Shown here in pieces: positions 1 to 7,310 of a stretch of 20,420 bases of DNA. The notes beneath the pieces were generated by a model. That model was not told where the DNA came from and ran no database searches. It saw nothing but the letters and a program-made list of their open reading frames with translations. A program made the position numbers and the translations under genes. The stretch lies in the IMG/VR virus record IMGVR_UViG_3300010150_000247, positions 1 through 20,420 of that record; one strand, written 5' to 3'. Source of the stretch: a virus. The stretch's first letter is position 1. Every line of letters begins with the position of its first letter.

Positions 1-453
1 ACTACCAAAACTAATAGATGTACCGCTTACCGTTCCTACAATAGCCCTTCCATAACTTCCAGTTCCAGAGTCCGATGTTACAATTACCATTTTACCTGCG
101 TTTGTATCAAAATTAATTGAGTGGTTAGCATGATAATTAGATGTAACAACCACTGGAGTACCAAAACTGATGCTTGTTCCAGAAACAGTACCAACAACAG
201 CCGTGTGATATTGAGAGTTTGCACTGTCTCTATATGCAATTACTATTTTATCATTACTTGTATCATATGCAGTAGCGTTATCTGCTGTACTAGCATTTTC
301 AAATGTAACAGCACTTCCTATAGATGCAGCCCCTATTCCTACAACACTCACAGTCCCATCAGCGTTCACAATAACAGCAGTGCCATCAGTCAAGGCACCA
401 GAAGCTACTGACCTGACCTGACCATCTTTTTTTACGTTGCCAATATTTCTCAA
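1..453 (-). CDS. Repeat-containing tail fibre-like protein, 3' end cut by window edge
   Basis: The reading frame stays open from a TTG start at 453 to the window edge, giving 151 residues with no stop. I chose TTG because AAGGAG lies 7 bases upstream (466-461) and no ATG precedes the conserved-looking N-terminus (RNIGNVKKDGQVRSVASG). After a short beta-type head (DGTAVIVNADGTVSVV) come two units of 52-53 residues. Each has a pattern of the type FDTNAGKMVIV..D and ends in an identical GTVSGTSISFG. Such repeats are typical of beta-propeller or beta-solenoid fibre proteins, and similar ones occur in marine phages. It is the last visible gene of the tail operon, so a fibre or receptor-binding role is inferred from position and repeats. 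The full length and number of repeats cannot be seen. Confidence 0.8.
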   Translation of the reverse strand, partial: MRNIGNVKKDGQVRSVASGALTDGTAVIVNADGTVSVVGIGAASIGSAVTFENASTADNATAYDTSNDKIVIAYRDSANSQYHTAVVGTVSGTSISFGTPVVVTSNYHANHSINFDTNAGKMVIVTSDSGTGSYGRAIVGTVSGTSISFGS

Positions 454-464
454 GACAACTCTCC

Positions 465-839
465 TTATGAGATTTCTTCGTAACTCACAATTACTTCAAG
501 ATCACTTGCTGTTCCTGCAGTAGCGGAAATAGACTTATCCTCCTCTAGATAGATTGCTGTATTCTTATCTACAACAACTAAGGAACTATCAGCAGCTACA
601 GAGGCAGTGGAAATTAGTGAGTAAGCTGTACCACCAATATCATCCTGACTGTGTAGATCTACTGTAACGTCACAAGCATTTGTGCCATCTACGTTAGCTA
701 TCTGAATCATGTTAATCTTAAATACCTTACCACTTGAGGCGGCATTACTTACTAGCTCTGTTGCAGCGGTTGACGATAAAGCAACATAAGCTGTTTTGCC
801 AGTAATTGTACTGACGTTTACTATGTTTGGTGCGGTCAT
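465..839 (-). CDS. Small beta-rich tail-associated structural protein
   Basis: This 124-residue protein starts MTAPNIVNVSTITGK and ends DLEVIVSYEEIS. It is rich in Thr, Ser, Ala and Val, has no signal peptide or membrane segment, and looks like a compact beta-sandwich. The core segment reads GKVFKINMIQIANVDG, followed by DVTVDLHSQDD. I recall close relatives of this kind in many marine phage tail operons, always of unassigned function. The start has a good ribosome site (AGGAG, AACAGGAGTAAATAAATG context). It lies 13 bases after the preceding tail gene. A role as a minor virion protein near the tail tip or a fibre adaptor is inferred from position only. Confidence 0.8.
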   Translation of the reverse strand: MTAPNIVNVSTITGKTAYVALSSTAATELVSNAASSGKVFKINMIQIANVDGTNACDVTVDLHSQDDIGGTAYSLISTASVAADSSLVVVDKNTAIYLEEDKSISATAGTASDLEVIVSYEEIS

Positions 840-852
840 TTATTTACTCCTG

Positions 853-1353
853 TTATCCAAACACGATAGACATTGCTATCGACTTACCTGTTGAGATCCC
901 ACCCATTGCTATCCAATTTGTAGTGTCGGATGAGGGATCAATTGTTTCACCAGAGTGTGTAGTTATTGCTCTGTATGTTTGATAATCTACTGTAGAGTAG
1001 ACTAGGGTTCCGACTGAATATGAAGATCCTGAAGACCAAGCTGAAGCAACACTGTTAGCAGAGTTAGCAGCAGCAGTGGCTGAGTTAGCTGCGTTAGTGG
1101 CTTGAGTATTTGCTAGTGCTACTTGTGCTTCCGCTAATGTTACTTGTGCTGCAGCATCCACGACACTGGCAGCAGCCGCTGTAGCATCAGTATCTGCAGC
1201 AGTTCCTACTCCGTCTATATAAGAACCAGAGGTATTAACCTCTGTTACGAATGTTGCTAGTGCGGCAAGAAAGGCATCCCCTTCAGCAGCAAATGTTGAT
1301 GGTCTTGCCCGACTAGGGGCAGTCGGTAAAGCGGTAATATTTACATATGCCAT
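853..1353 (-). CDS. Tail fibre-like protein with CBM-like module and C-terminal GKSIAMSIVFG tag
   Basis: The 166-residue protein has four visible parts. Residues 5-40 (ITALPTAPSRARPSTFAAEG, then DAFLAAL) are a motif seen at the start of many phage fibre or tail-spike proteins. Residues 52-105 are alanine-rich and heptad-like (VTLAEAQVALANTQATNAAN), probably a trimeric coiled coil. Residues 104-149 resemble a CBM5/12 carbohydrate-binding module: aromatic W105, Y112, Y127 and W147 with the spacing W-x-S-G-x-x-Y-x-x-G. The last residues, STGKSIAMSIVFG, match the end of a second gene 14 kb away. The gene begins one base after the stop of its upstream neighbour. Binding to host surface glycans is inferred; the module assignment rests on pattern only. 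Confidence 0.8.
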   Translation of the reverse strand: MAYVNITALPTAPSRARPSTFAAEGDAFLAALATFVTEVNTSGSYIDGVGTAADTDATAAAASVVDAAAQVTLAEAQVALANTQATNAANSATAAANSANSVASAWSSGSSYSVGTLVYSTVDYQTYRAITTHSGETIDPSSDTTNWIAMGGISTGKSIAMSIVFG

Positions 1354-1354
1354 G

Positions 1355-2602
1355 TTAAGTTAATCCTTCTACTTCGATAGCAGCAAATGAATAGGCAGGG
1401 CCTTCTAAGTTAATATCAAATCTACGATAAAACCCATATACAATAGTAGCGAGAGCTTCATCTTCAGAACCTATATAAACAAGAGGAGTAGACCTAAAAT
1501 TTGCAAGTGTGTTTTGAACAGTTCTAGCTTTTCCTGTTTCAAGCCTCACATCGTAGTCTACTAACTTAGCGAAGGCTCTTTGTGTGATAATAAAGTTACC
1601 AAAGGCATCGGTCTCTTTACGTGAGTAATCTTCAATACCCACTGAGGTTCCATAAGTTGTTAAGCCAAAGTTAGCTAGGAACCCAAATACTATTTGACCT
1701 ACTTTGGCGTTCTCTCCACTGTCTGCAGTAATAGTAGCTTCTACGGAGGAGTTAGGATACGGTGGAAAACCAGTAAATAAAGCTTCTGTCTTAACGCCTT
1801 GTTCAGCGAAGAAGTAAGTAAATAAATCTACAATCTCACTGTTATCCAACAAAGAGAAGTCCTGACTATATACTTCCCCATCCCCCTGTACAGTGATGTC
1901 GTTACCCATGTTAATCCCATGAGAAGTACAATGGTATTGTAAACCATCGGGGGCATCATTAGGAACTACAAAAGTAGTTACACTATCTGTACCTAATGTG
2001 CCTGTTGTAGTTACACCCGATGTCCAAGCTGTGCCGTCTGTCTCTCTTATAGCAAGCTGATGTCCTACGTTAGATCCATCACTTTGATTGAAGATGTAAG
2101 TGTTACCTCTACGGAATGTTACTGCAGGTCTAGAGTCAGAACCAAAGACAAATACATTTCCTGTACTTCCGTCATACCGTGTACCACTGGCAACAGTCAC
2201 AGTGTAAGTAGTATCAACTAAATCAGCGTCAGTAACGGTCACATTACAGGTTGTTCCGCTAAGACCAAACATAGACAAAGCTGTTATGTTAGAGTTAGCA
2301 TCATTAAACTGATATTGAATATTATCTAGTTTACTAACCTGCGCTGCAATCTTCTGATCAAAAGCTTTCCACCTGTTAGTAGCACTAAGCTCTAACCAGT
2401 TAGTACCATCATCTGTAGTCGGATCATTGCCTACATTACTTCCTACAAGGCTTTCATAGACTTTGTGTGTAGTCCCAATGACAATAACATTATCACCGTC
2501 TGCATAAGTAGTACCAGAAGCCCACTCACTATAGTCATTCTCAGCAACATTAGAGCTTGTAAGGATACTGTTGGTAACTGTAACTGGCTTGATAATATCC
2601 AT
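1355..2602 (-). CDS. Distal tail protein with CBM5/12-like and cupredoxin-like modules
   Basis: This 415-residue protein follows the tape measure gene with a one-base TAATG overlap, the place where distal tail or baseplate proteins sit. Residues 24-71 resemble a CBM5/12 module (YSEWASGTTYADGD, ending NWLEL). Residues about 118-240 look like a cupredoxin: RRGNTYIFNQSDGSNVGHQL, later TFVVPNDAPDGLQYHC, then SHGINM. The four usual type 1 copper ligands are in place: His181, Cys225, His228, Met232 (C-x2-H-x3-M). The remaining sequence (residues 1-20, 75-100 and 245-415), with aromatic segments such as LFTYFFAEQGV and GFYRRFDINLEG, appears to be the host protein into which the domains are set. I do not recognise a classical Dit or Tal fold. 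Virion location is inferred from neighbours. Confidence 0.82.
   Translation of the reverse strand: MDIIKPVTVTNSILTSSNVAENDYSEWASGTTYADGDNVIVIGTTHKVYESLVGSNVGNDPTTDDGTNWLELSATNRWKAFDQKIAAQVSKLDNIQYQFNDANSNITALSMFGLSGTTCNVTVTDADLVDTTYTVTVASGTRYDGSTGNVFVFGSDSRPAVTFRRGNTYIFNQSDGSNVGHQLAIRETDGTAWTSGVTTTGTLGTDSVTTFVVPNDAPDGLQYHCTSHGINMGNDITVQGDGEVYSQDFSLLDNSEIVDLFTYFFAEQGVKTEALFTGFPPYPNSSVEATITADSGENAKVGQIVFGFLANFGLTTYGTSVGIEDYSRKETDAFGNFIITQRAFAKLVDYDVRLETGKARTVQNTLANFRSTPLVYIGSEDEALATIVYGFYRRFDINLEGPAYSFAAIEVEGLT
1883..2251 (-). other. Cupredoxin-like domain inside the distal tail protein
   Basis: Residues about 118-240 of the 415-residue tail protein. The domain reads as Greek-key beta strands, with the pattern RPAVTFRRGNTYIF, GHQLAI, a GVTTTGTLGT loop, a TTFVVP strand and Y-H-C-x2-H-x3-M at the end. 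His181, Cys225, His228 and Met232 are the residues that bind type 1 copper in plastocyanin and amicyanin. I know related domains in structural proteins of marine phages, often with these ligands. Whether copper is really bound cannot be told from sequence. Confidence 0.7.
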
Positions 2603-5600
2603 TATGTTCTCTCTGCAGGTAGCCCTTCAGTATCCCACTGACGGTACAGGTCGTATGTACGTTTGGTATACTTATTATTGTTTATACCTAGTTGTCTCTG
2701 TTCGTTACGAAGTTCAGAAATCTCTTGCTTCATAGACTTAACTGCCTCTACAAGATCAGGGTTCTGTAGCATCTTACGAGTATCGTTATTACTCATAATA
2801 CGTGAAGCCCCTGTCATCTCAAGTTCTGGGCCACGCTCACCAACCATACGAACACCACCAGAGTGATATCCACCAAGCGCAAACTGTGCTGCTCTAGTAG
2901 AATTATCTAAGCTAACAGCTAGATTACCTACATTGGAAATGGCTTGCTGAATTTCTGCTCCAGTTTGCCCCGAAGTTTGTATGCCCAATTGACTAGCTGC
3001 ATCTAGAAGCTGACTAGCTCCACTTAGGTTAATATGGTCGTAGGTCTGTCCGTTTTTTGTATAATCTGATCCAACATCGTATTGCTCAAGTAACCCAACA
3101 CCACCAGTGTTTGCACTAGCTGCACCTGCTGCTGCACCACCTAACCCTGATTTAACGGATGCAGCGGCCTGTTTAAGCTCTAGGGTATTTATAGCATTTT
3201 CTACAGCTTTTATAGCCTCAACCATAGTGAGGTTGATTTCCTTGATACCTGCTAGTTCGTTATATTGTTTATCAAGTGCAAGTAGTTCAGACTGCAGATT
3301 ATCATCTAATTTAGTAAGCGACTCTTCATGTCTAATTTGAGCAGCATCTTTTTCTTCCTGCAGTAAAAGAAGTGCTTTTTCATCAGTCGTTAACTGAAGC
3401 TTTGCTTTTGTCTCAAGGTCGCGGATTACGTTTGTCTGTTTCTGGAAATCACGTTGATAATTTACAAAGTCTTCGTATAGATCTTGAGAAGGTTCAGCAA
3501 CAATCCTAAGAGCATCTTCAAGGGCTTGCTCATCCTCTATTCTGCCTGTACCACGGAGCTCTCTTAGATAAGATGTGGCAGTTTCCCTAGCCATAGAAAA
3601 TTGGTTCTGACTAGTGAAGCCCCGACCCCTCAAGGCACTTTCTAGGGCAGAGTATACACCTTGGCTCAAGGAAGCGACACGTTGAGCAGACTCTAGCTTT
3701 ACTTCAATGCCCTCTATAAGGCTATCAAAATTTGACTTTAATGATTCAACAGAATCAGCGTAGCCTTGTTGTAATGTGCGTTTCTCTCGCTCAATAACAG
3801 AAGCAAGGTTTGAGAATGCAATGTTTACAGCCCTCTGAGCATCTTCTACAGCATGAATAGCCTCTAGTAACCCACGATTGAGTTTATCTACAGAAGCCAG
3901 TTCTGACTCTCTTCTCATAGATAGAGCTTGTTCTTGATCACCGATAGTCTCAAGAAGTCTGATTTGTAGATTATATCTCTCGTTAGCAGCAGCCAACAGG
4001 GAGTTCACATCACTAAAGTGACCAGATAAGGAAGCAAACTCATCTCCCATCTTAGCAAGCTCTTGATTGATAGCTTGCATCTTTTCGTCATCGGTTAAAC
4101 CCTTGAGTGATAGTTCAAACTGGTAAGTGAAGTTCTCGAATAAACCTGCACCAATACCTAAAACTTTTGCCGCGTCAACAACGCTAGTCTGTATGGTGTT
4201 GATAGCTTCGATGATAGGATCAGAAATCTCTGCGCTTGCAGCTTCGTAAGCTGTAACTTTTGGTCCCTTAAGTATTCCAAATAGTCTACTACTTTGAGTG
4301 ACTTTAAATGTCTCTATAGCCGCATCAAAACCCTCAACAGTACCTCTTAGGCCAACATCTAATAACTTAGTTTTCTTAGTGAGTAGCCCTACAACAACAG
4401 CTACAGCAGCAATGGCAGGTATAGCAGCACCAAGTGTAAAACCACCGCCAAGACCACCGCCACCAAGCATACTGCCAAGCGCACTGAATGACCCACCCAT
4501 GCCAATACCACCTGCACCAAATACTGAACCAAAACCCCCCATAAGCCCAGTACCTGCCACACCTGCTGCACCTGTAGTACCTAAGAAAGCTCCTGCACCT
4601 CCTGCAAAAGCAGCACTTGTACCTGCTACAGTTCCTGCTCCACCCATACCCAGACCAATCATAATACGATTGTTGACCGCCGTAGCAATCATCTGTGCAA
4701 TCATGTTCGAGAAAGACCTAAGTATGTCTTTTACGAAGCCTTTGAAGTCTTTTAGGCCACGACCGATAAAGTCACCAAACGCATCTGATACACTTCCAAT
4801 AGCAGATACAAGTGGGTCTTCTAGTTCTTCCCTAAGTTTTTCTGCGGATTTCTTTGCTTCATCTTGCGCCCTATCAACTTCTTTTAGGCGATCTTGATAC
4901 ATTTTAGCTGCTTCTCCTATGGAATCCATATTCATAAAGATAGGAGATTCATTTAATATCATTTGACGTTCAGATTCACGAGCAAAAAACTTCCTTCGCT
5001 CTTTGGCAAAGAGGAGTCTCTGCCTCTCCTTTTCGACTATATCAGCTAACTCTTTTTTCTCCCTCTGCAAGACATCATATATCTTCATCTCTGCTTTTAA
5101 GAGATTCCCTTTGATACCTGCAGAAAGACGAGATTGCTGATAGGCGTCTCTAGCAAACTCAGCCGTTTCTTCTTGGAGTGCCGCGCTATCCTTGCCATGT
5201 TCAGCTTCTATACGGACTAAAGCAATCTTCTCTTTTAAATCCCGTACTTCGTCAGCGTGAGTATCTTTGATTTTTTGAGCAGCCTCTTGAATAGCTTTAT
5301 TCTCATCAACCATTTTTTCATAAATTGTTAGGCCACTCTTCAGGCTATTTATTATAGCCTCTTGTCTACCCTTTGCCGCTACATCTAATTTATCCTGTTC
5401 AACTTTGGCGTCAATAATATCATATTCGGTTTTAAGTCTATCTCTCAACCTCTCTGCAAGTGCCTCAGAAATACCTGCTGCCCTGATTTCAGTTTCTAAT
5501 TCTATTTCAGCTTGTCTACGAGCCTCATTTCTATATTTTATATGGTCTTGCCCAAACTTGTTTTCTATAGAAGCAAGAATATTAGAGCGTTCCATAGACT

Positions 5601-6465
5601 TGAGACGTTTAACGTATTCATTATTTATTAGTACTTGTAGGTCTTTTTGCTGACCTGTTGTTTTAAGAAGAAGATCATTCAGTACCAGTATGGTAGATTC
5701 AGCTTCTGCTCTATTTTTACCTGACCTATCACCTCCACCTGTATCTCTTAAAACCTCTAAGTACTCTTGCTGAAGCTCTTTAATAGCTTCTATTCTGTCT
5801 ATTAACGCTAATTGATCAGTGGTTACACTTTGAGCAAGCGCACGTTGTTCTTGCCTAAAGTCTTTAAGGGTTTTGGATAACCCAGTTACTTTATCTTTAG
5901 CCTCATCTGCCGCTTTTGCAGTTCTCATAAATGCAGCCGCTATAGCTGTTATAACAGGAAGCACAACACCAAGACCAGAAAACAAAGCAATTAGTGCAGT
6001 GCTTCTAGCAAGCATGGCAAAAGTACCAACAAGCTGTGTGGCCTGTTGACCAAGAGCGACCATAACATTTGTACCAGATTGAACCTGAACCGCAAAGTCA
6101 CCAATTTGATATCCAGACTGCTGCATTAGAACACCAAGTTGATTTGTCTTTCTGGCAGTCTGTTGTGCAGCTACGCCACTTGCGCCCACTGCTCCGCTTA
6201 AACCCCTCTGGGTGGCAATAAACTGTTGTGTAGCTTGGTTAGCCTTGTGTATGGACATAATCTGCTTACCATTTTCGTTGGTCAAAGCAGCCATTTGTCT
6301 TTTTGTGTTAAGAAGGGACTTTCTATAACGATCCTGAGTGATCTGACCTCTTTCGTAAGCCTTAACGGTCTTCAAAATCTCACGTTCAAACTTTGCAGTT
6401 TGAGTCAGGGCTTTATCTAACCCAATCTCTTTAACAACAAAATCTAACTGTAAAAGGTCAGCCAT
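2602..6465 (-). CDS. Tape measure protein
   Basis: At 1287 residues this is the longest gene, and it directly follows the tail chaperone pair. It fixes tail length and is threaded inside the tail tube. Residues 1-90 are charged and helical. Residues 110-150 hold a conserved tape-measure segment (LMQQSGYQIGDFAVQVQSG). A hydrophobic stretch lies at about 145-180, then long coiled-coil helices at 185-560 rich in Glu, Lys and Gln. A glycine/alanine-rich hydrophobic region spans about 590-695, probably the membrane-interacting part, followed by further coiled coil. Near 1200-1230 is GGVRMVGERGPELEMTG, a motif common near the C-terminus of tape measures. At about 0.15 nm per residue the tail would be near 190 nm long, which is an estimate. 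The start overlaps the end of the frameshifted chaperone by 8 bases. Confidence 0.95.
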   Translation of the reverse strand: MADLLQLDFVVKEIGLDKALTQTAKFEREILKTVKAYERGQITQDRYRKSLLNTKRQMAALTNENGKQIMSIHKANQATQQFIATQRGLSGAVGASGVAAQQTARKTNQLGVLMQQSGYQIGDFAVQVQSGTNVMVALGQQATQLVGTFAMLARSTALIALFSGLGVVLPVITAIAAAFMRTAKAADEAKDKVTGLSKTLKDFRQEQRALAQSVTTDQLALIDRIEAIKELQQEYLEVLRDTGGGDRSGKNRAEAESTILVLNDLLLKTTGQQKDLQVLINNEYVKRLKSMERSNILASIENKFGQDHIKYRNEARRQAEIELETEIRAAGISEALAERLRDRLKTEYDIIDAKVEQDKLDVAAKGRQEAIINSLKSGLTIYEKMVDENKAIQEAAQKIKDTHADEVRDLKEKIALVRIEAEHGKDSAALQEETAEFARDAYQQSRLSAGIKGNLLKAEMKIYDVLQREKKELADIVEKERQRLLFAKERRKFFARESERQMILNESPIFMNMDSIGEAAKMYQDRLKEVDRAQDEAKKSAEKLREELEDPLVSAIGSVSDAFGDFIGRGLKDFKGFVKDILRSFSNMIAQMIATAVNNRIMIGLGMGGAGTVAGTSAAFAGGAGAFLGTTGAAGVAGTGLMGGFGSVFGAGGIGMGGSFSALGSMLGGGGLGGGFTLGAAIPAIAAVAVVVGLLTKKTKLLDVGLRGTVEGFDAAIETFKVTQSSRLFGILKGPKVTAYEAASAEISDPIIEAINTIQTSVVDAAKVLGIGAGLFENFTYQFELSLKGLTDDEKMQAINQELAKMGDEFASLSGHFSDVNSLLAAANERYNLQIRLLETIGDQEQALSMRRESELASVDKLNRGLLEAIHAVEDAQRAVNIAFSNLASVIEREKRTLQQGYADSVESLKSNFDSLIEGIEVKLESAQRVASLSQGVYSALESALRGRGFTSQNQFSMARETATSYLRELRGTGRIEDEQALEDALRIVAEPSQDLYEDFVNYQRDFQKQTNVIRDLETKAKLQLTTDEKALLLLQEEKDAAQIRHEESLTKLDDNLQSELLALDKQYNELAGIKEINLTMVEAIKAVENAINTLELKQAAASVKSGLGGAAAGAASANTGGVGLLEQYDVGSDYTKNGQTYDHINLSGASQLLDAASQLGIQTSGQTGAEIQQAISNVGNLAVSLDNSTRAAQFALGGYHSGGVRMVGERGPELEMTGASRIMSNNDTRKMLQNPDLVEAVKSMKQEISELRNEQRQLGINNNKYTKRTYDLYRQWDTEGLPAERT

Positions 6466-7221
6466 TCTCTTCGCCTGTAACTTTTATCCATAGGTTGTCT
6501 AAAGACTTCACTACAGAAATTTCCCAAGGGGTAAGTTTTATATCGTTCAGATAACACCATCCCATAATAATATCGTATGAGATAGGATTAGGGCCACTCA
6601 TTCCGTAAGTTCTACCATCGTGTAACTCAAGGAAGGTGGCCCAAATATGTGTAGCAAGATCAGGGAATACAGCATCAACGAATTTTGTATCAAGTTCTTC
6701 AACCGTTTTGCCTAACTGCTTTGCTACTTGTTCTAAATGTTCTCTTTCGGTGGCATTGGAGCCTTTTACCTTACGACTAAGTCTGAACGATTGTTCAGCA
6801 AAAGTCTCTAGTTCTGATTGGACCTGTCCAAAAAAGCTTGGGTGTCTCCTAGAGCACTGTCTACCTGCTCACGTACCCAAGGCAATTGCTCGAACACTTC
6901 ACGTATCATTTTTTCGGTACACTCAGGTTTCTCACCACCTAAAGTAATGTCCCAATCCGCAACGCACTTAACCAGTAGGTCAAATGCAGATGCTTCTATC
7001 TCTTCAGCACTCAGGTTTAATTTACCGCCAGTACGTTGAGCTTTCATCAACCTACGGTTTTGCTGATTGTGGGAGATTGACTTATACTTAGAGGAATACG
7101 GTCCATATACTGTTATGGACATTTCGCTTCCATCTTCATTCATAAGTATTTCTGAGTTAACTGGGTTATACAAGATAACCTCAGAGGTCTCTTTCATCTT
7201 ACCAATGTTCATTAAATCCAT
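6458..7221 (-). CDS. Tail assembly chaperone, -1 frameshift fusion product (gpGT-like)
   Basis: The upstream chaperone frame ends with a stop at 6808. A -1 slip on T TTT TTG at 6835-6829 instead opens a second frame that runs 123 further codons (beginning GQVQSELETFAEQSFRLSRK) to a TGA at 6460-6458. I translated this region by hand and found no stop. The fused protein would be 254 residues. The extension has no good start codon or ribosome site of its own in front of it and overlaps the tape measure start by 8 bases. This is the classic arrangement of lambda gpG/gpGT: the short form coats tail tube protein, and the T part bridges to it and the tape measure. Frameshift efficiency cannot be seen from sequence. 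Confidence 0.88.
6808..7221 (-). CDS. Tail assembly chaperone, short form (gpG-like)
   Basis: This is the unshifted product, 137 residues. It sits between the tail tube gene and the tape measure, the standard place for tail assembly chaperones. The protein begins MDLMNIGKMKETSEVILYNP and has a mixed alpha/beta start, followed by helices (LNLSAEEIEASAFDLLVKCVADW) and an acidic C-terminal helix. The Trp-rich, acidic character fits this family, although overall similarity to any named member is weak and the call rests mainly on position and the frameshift site. The start is well supported: GAAAGGAAC lies 7 bases before the ATG. An unusual structured leader precedes it (see the regulatory entry). 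Confidence 0.88.
   Translation of the reverse strand: MDLMNIGKMKETSEVILYNPVNSEILMNEDGSEMSITVYGPYSSKYKSISHNQQNRRLMKAQRTGGKLNLSAEEIEASAFDLLVKCVADWDITLGGEKPECTEKMIREVFEQLPWVREQVDSALGDTQAFLDRSNQN
6829..6835 (-). promoter_or_regulatory. Programmed -1 ribosomal frameshift site T TTT TTG
   Basis: On the minus strand the codons read GCT TTT TTG, so the heptamer T TTT TTG is in the right phase (X XXY YYZ) for a tandem -1 slip. The zero frame stops 7 codons later (6810-6808), while the -1 frame is open for 123 codons. A short inverted repeat (TTGGA-CAGG-TCCAA, 6831-6818) overlaps the site but is too close to be a normal stimulator. Confidence 0.87.
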
Positions 7222-7222
7222 T

Positions 7223-7305
7223 TCGGGTTCCTTTCGAGTTAACAGTCGGGTTATTTAAATGAGGGAAGCAGCACCCGACAACCACTTCCCTCGCCCTAGC
7301 TAGGG
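7223..7305 (-). promoter_or_regulatory. Structured leader before the tail chaperone gene: potential pseudoknot or RNA switch
   Basis: The 89-base gap between the tail tube stop and the chaperone ATG is rich in inverted repeats (minus strand). First comes a perfect 12-base palindrome, CCCTAGCTAGGG (7305-7294). Next is an 8-bp stem, GAGGGAAG/CTTCCCTC (7292-7285 with 7268-7261), with a 16-base loop. The loop carries GTCGGGT (7279-7273), which matches ACCCGAC (7251-7245) downstream over 7 bp, so an H-type pseudoknot can form. The same loop can instead pair over 6 bp with ACCCGA (7228-7223), which lies between the ribosome site and the ATG. There is no uridine tract, so this is not a standard terminator. 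Pairings are seen directly; regulation is inferred. Confidence 0.6.
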
Positions 7306-7310
7306 ATTAC

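Noticed and set aside
4298-4897. Plus-strand open frame rich in Pro and Ala opposite the tape measure
   Set aside because: It is the mirror of the Gly/Ala-rich segment of the tape measure, has no ribosome site, and shows no protein-like pattern of its own.
6818-6831. Inverted repeat TTGGA-CAGG-TCCAA as a frameshift-stimulating hairpin
   Set aside because: It overlaps the slippery bases themselves and would be melted by the ribosome at the moment of slipping; normal stimulators lie 5-9 bases downstream.
7245-7292. Rho-independent terminator after the tail tube gene
   Set aside because: The stem is good but is followed by ATTTAAATA, not a uridine run, and the chaperone and tape measure genes downstream need transcription.
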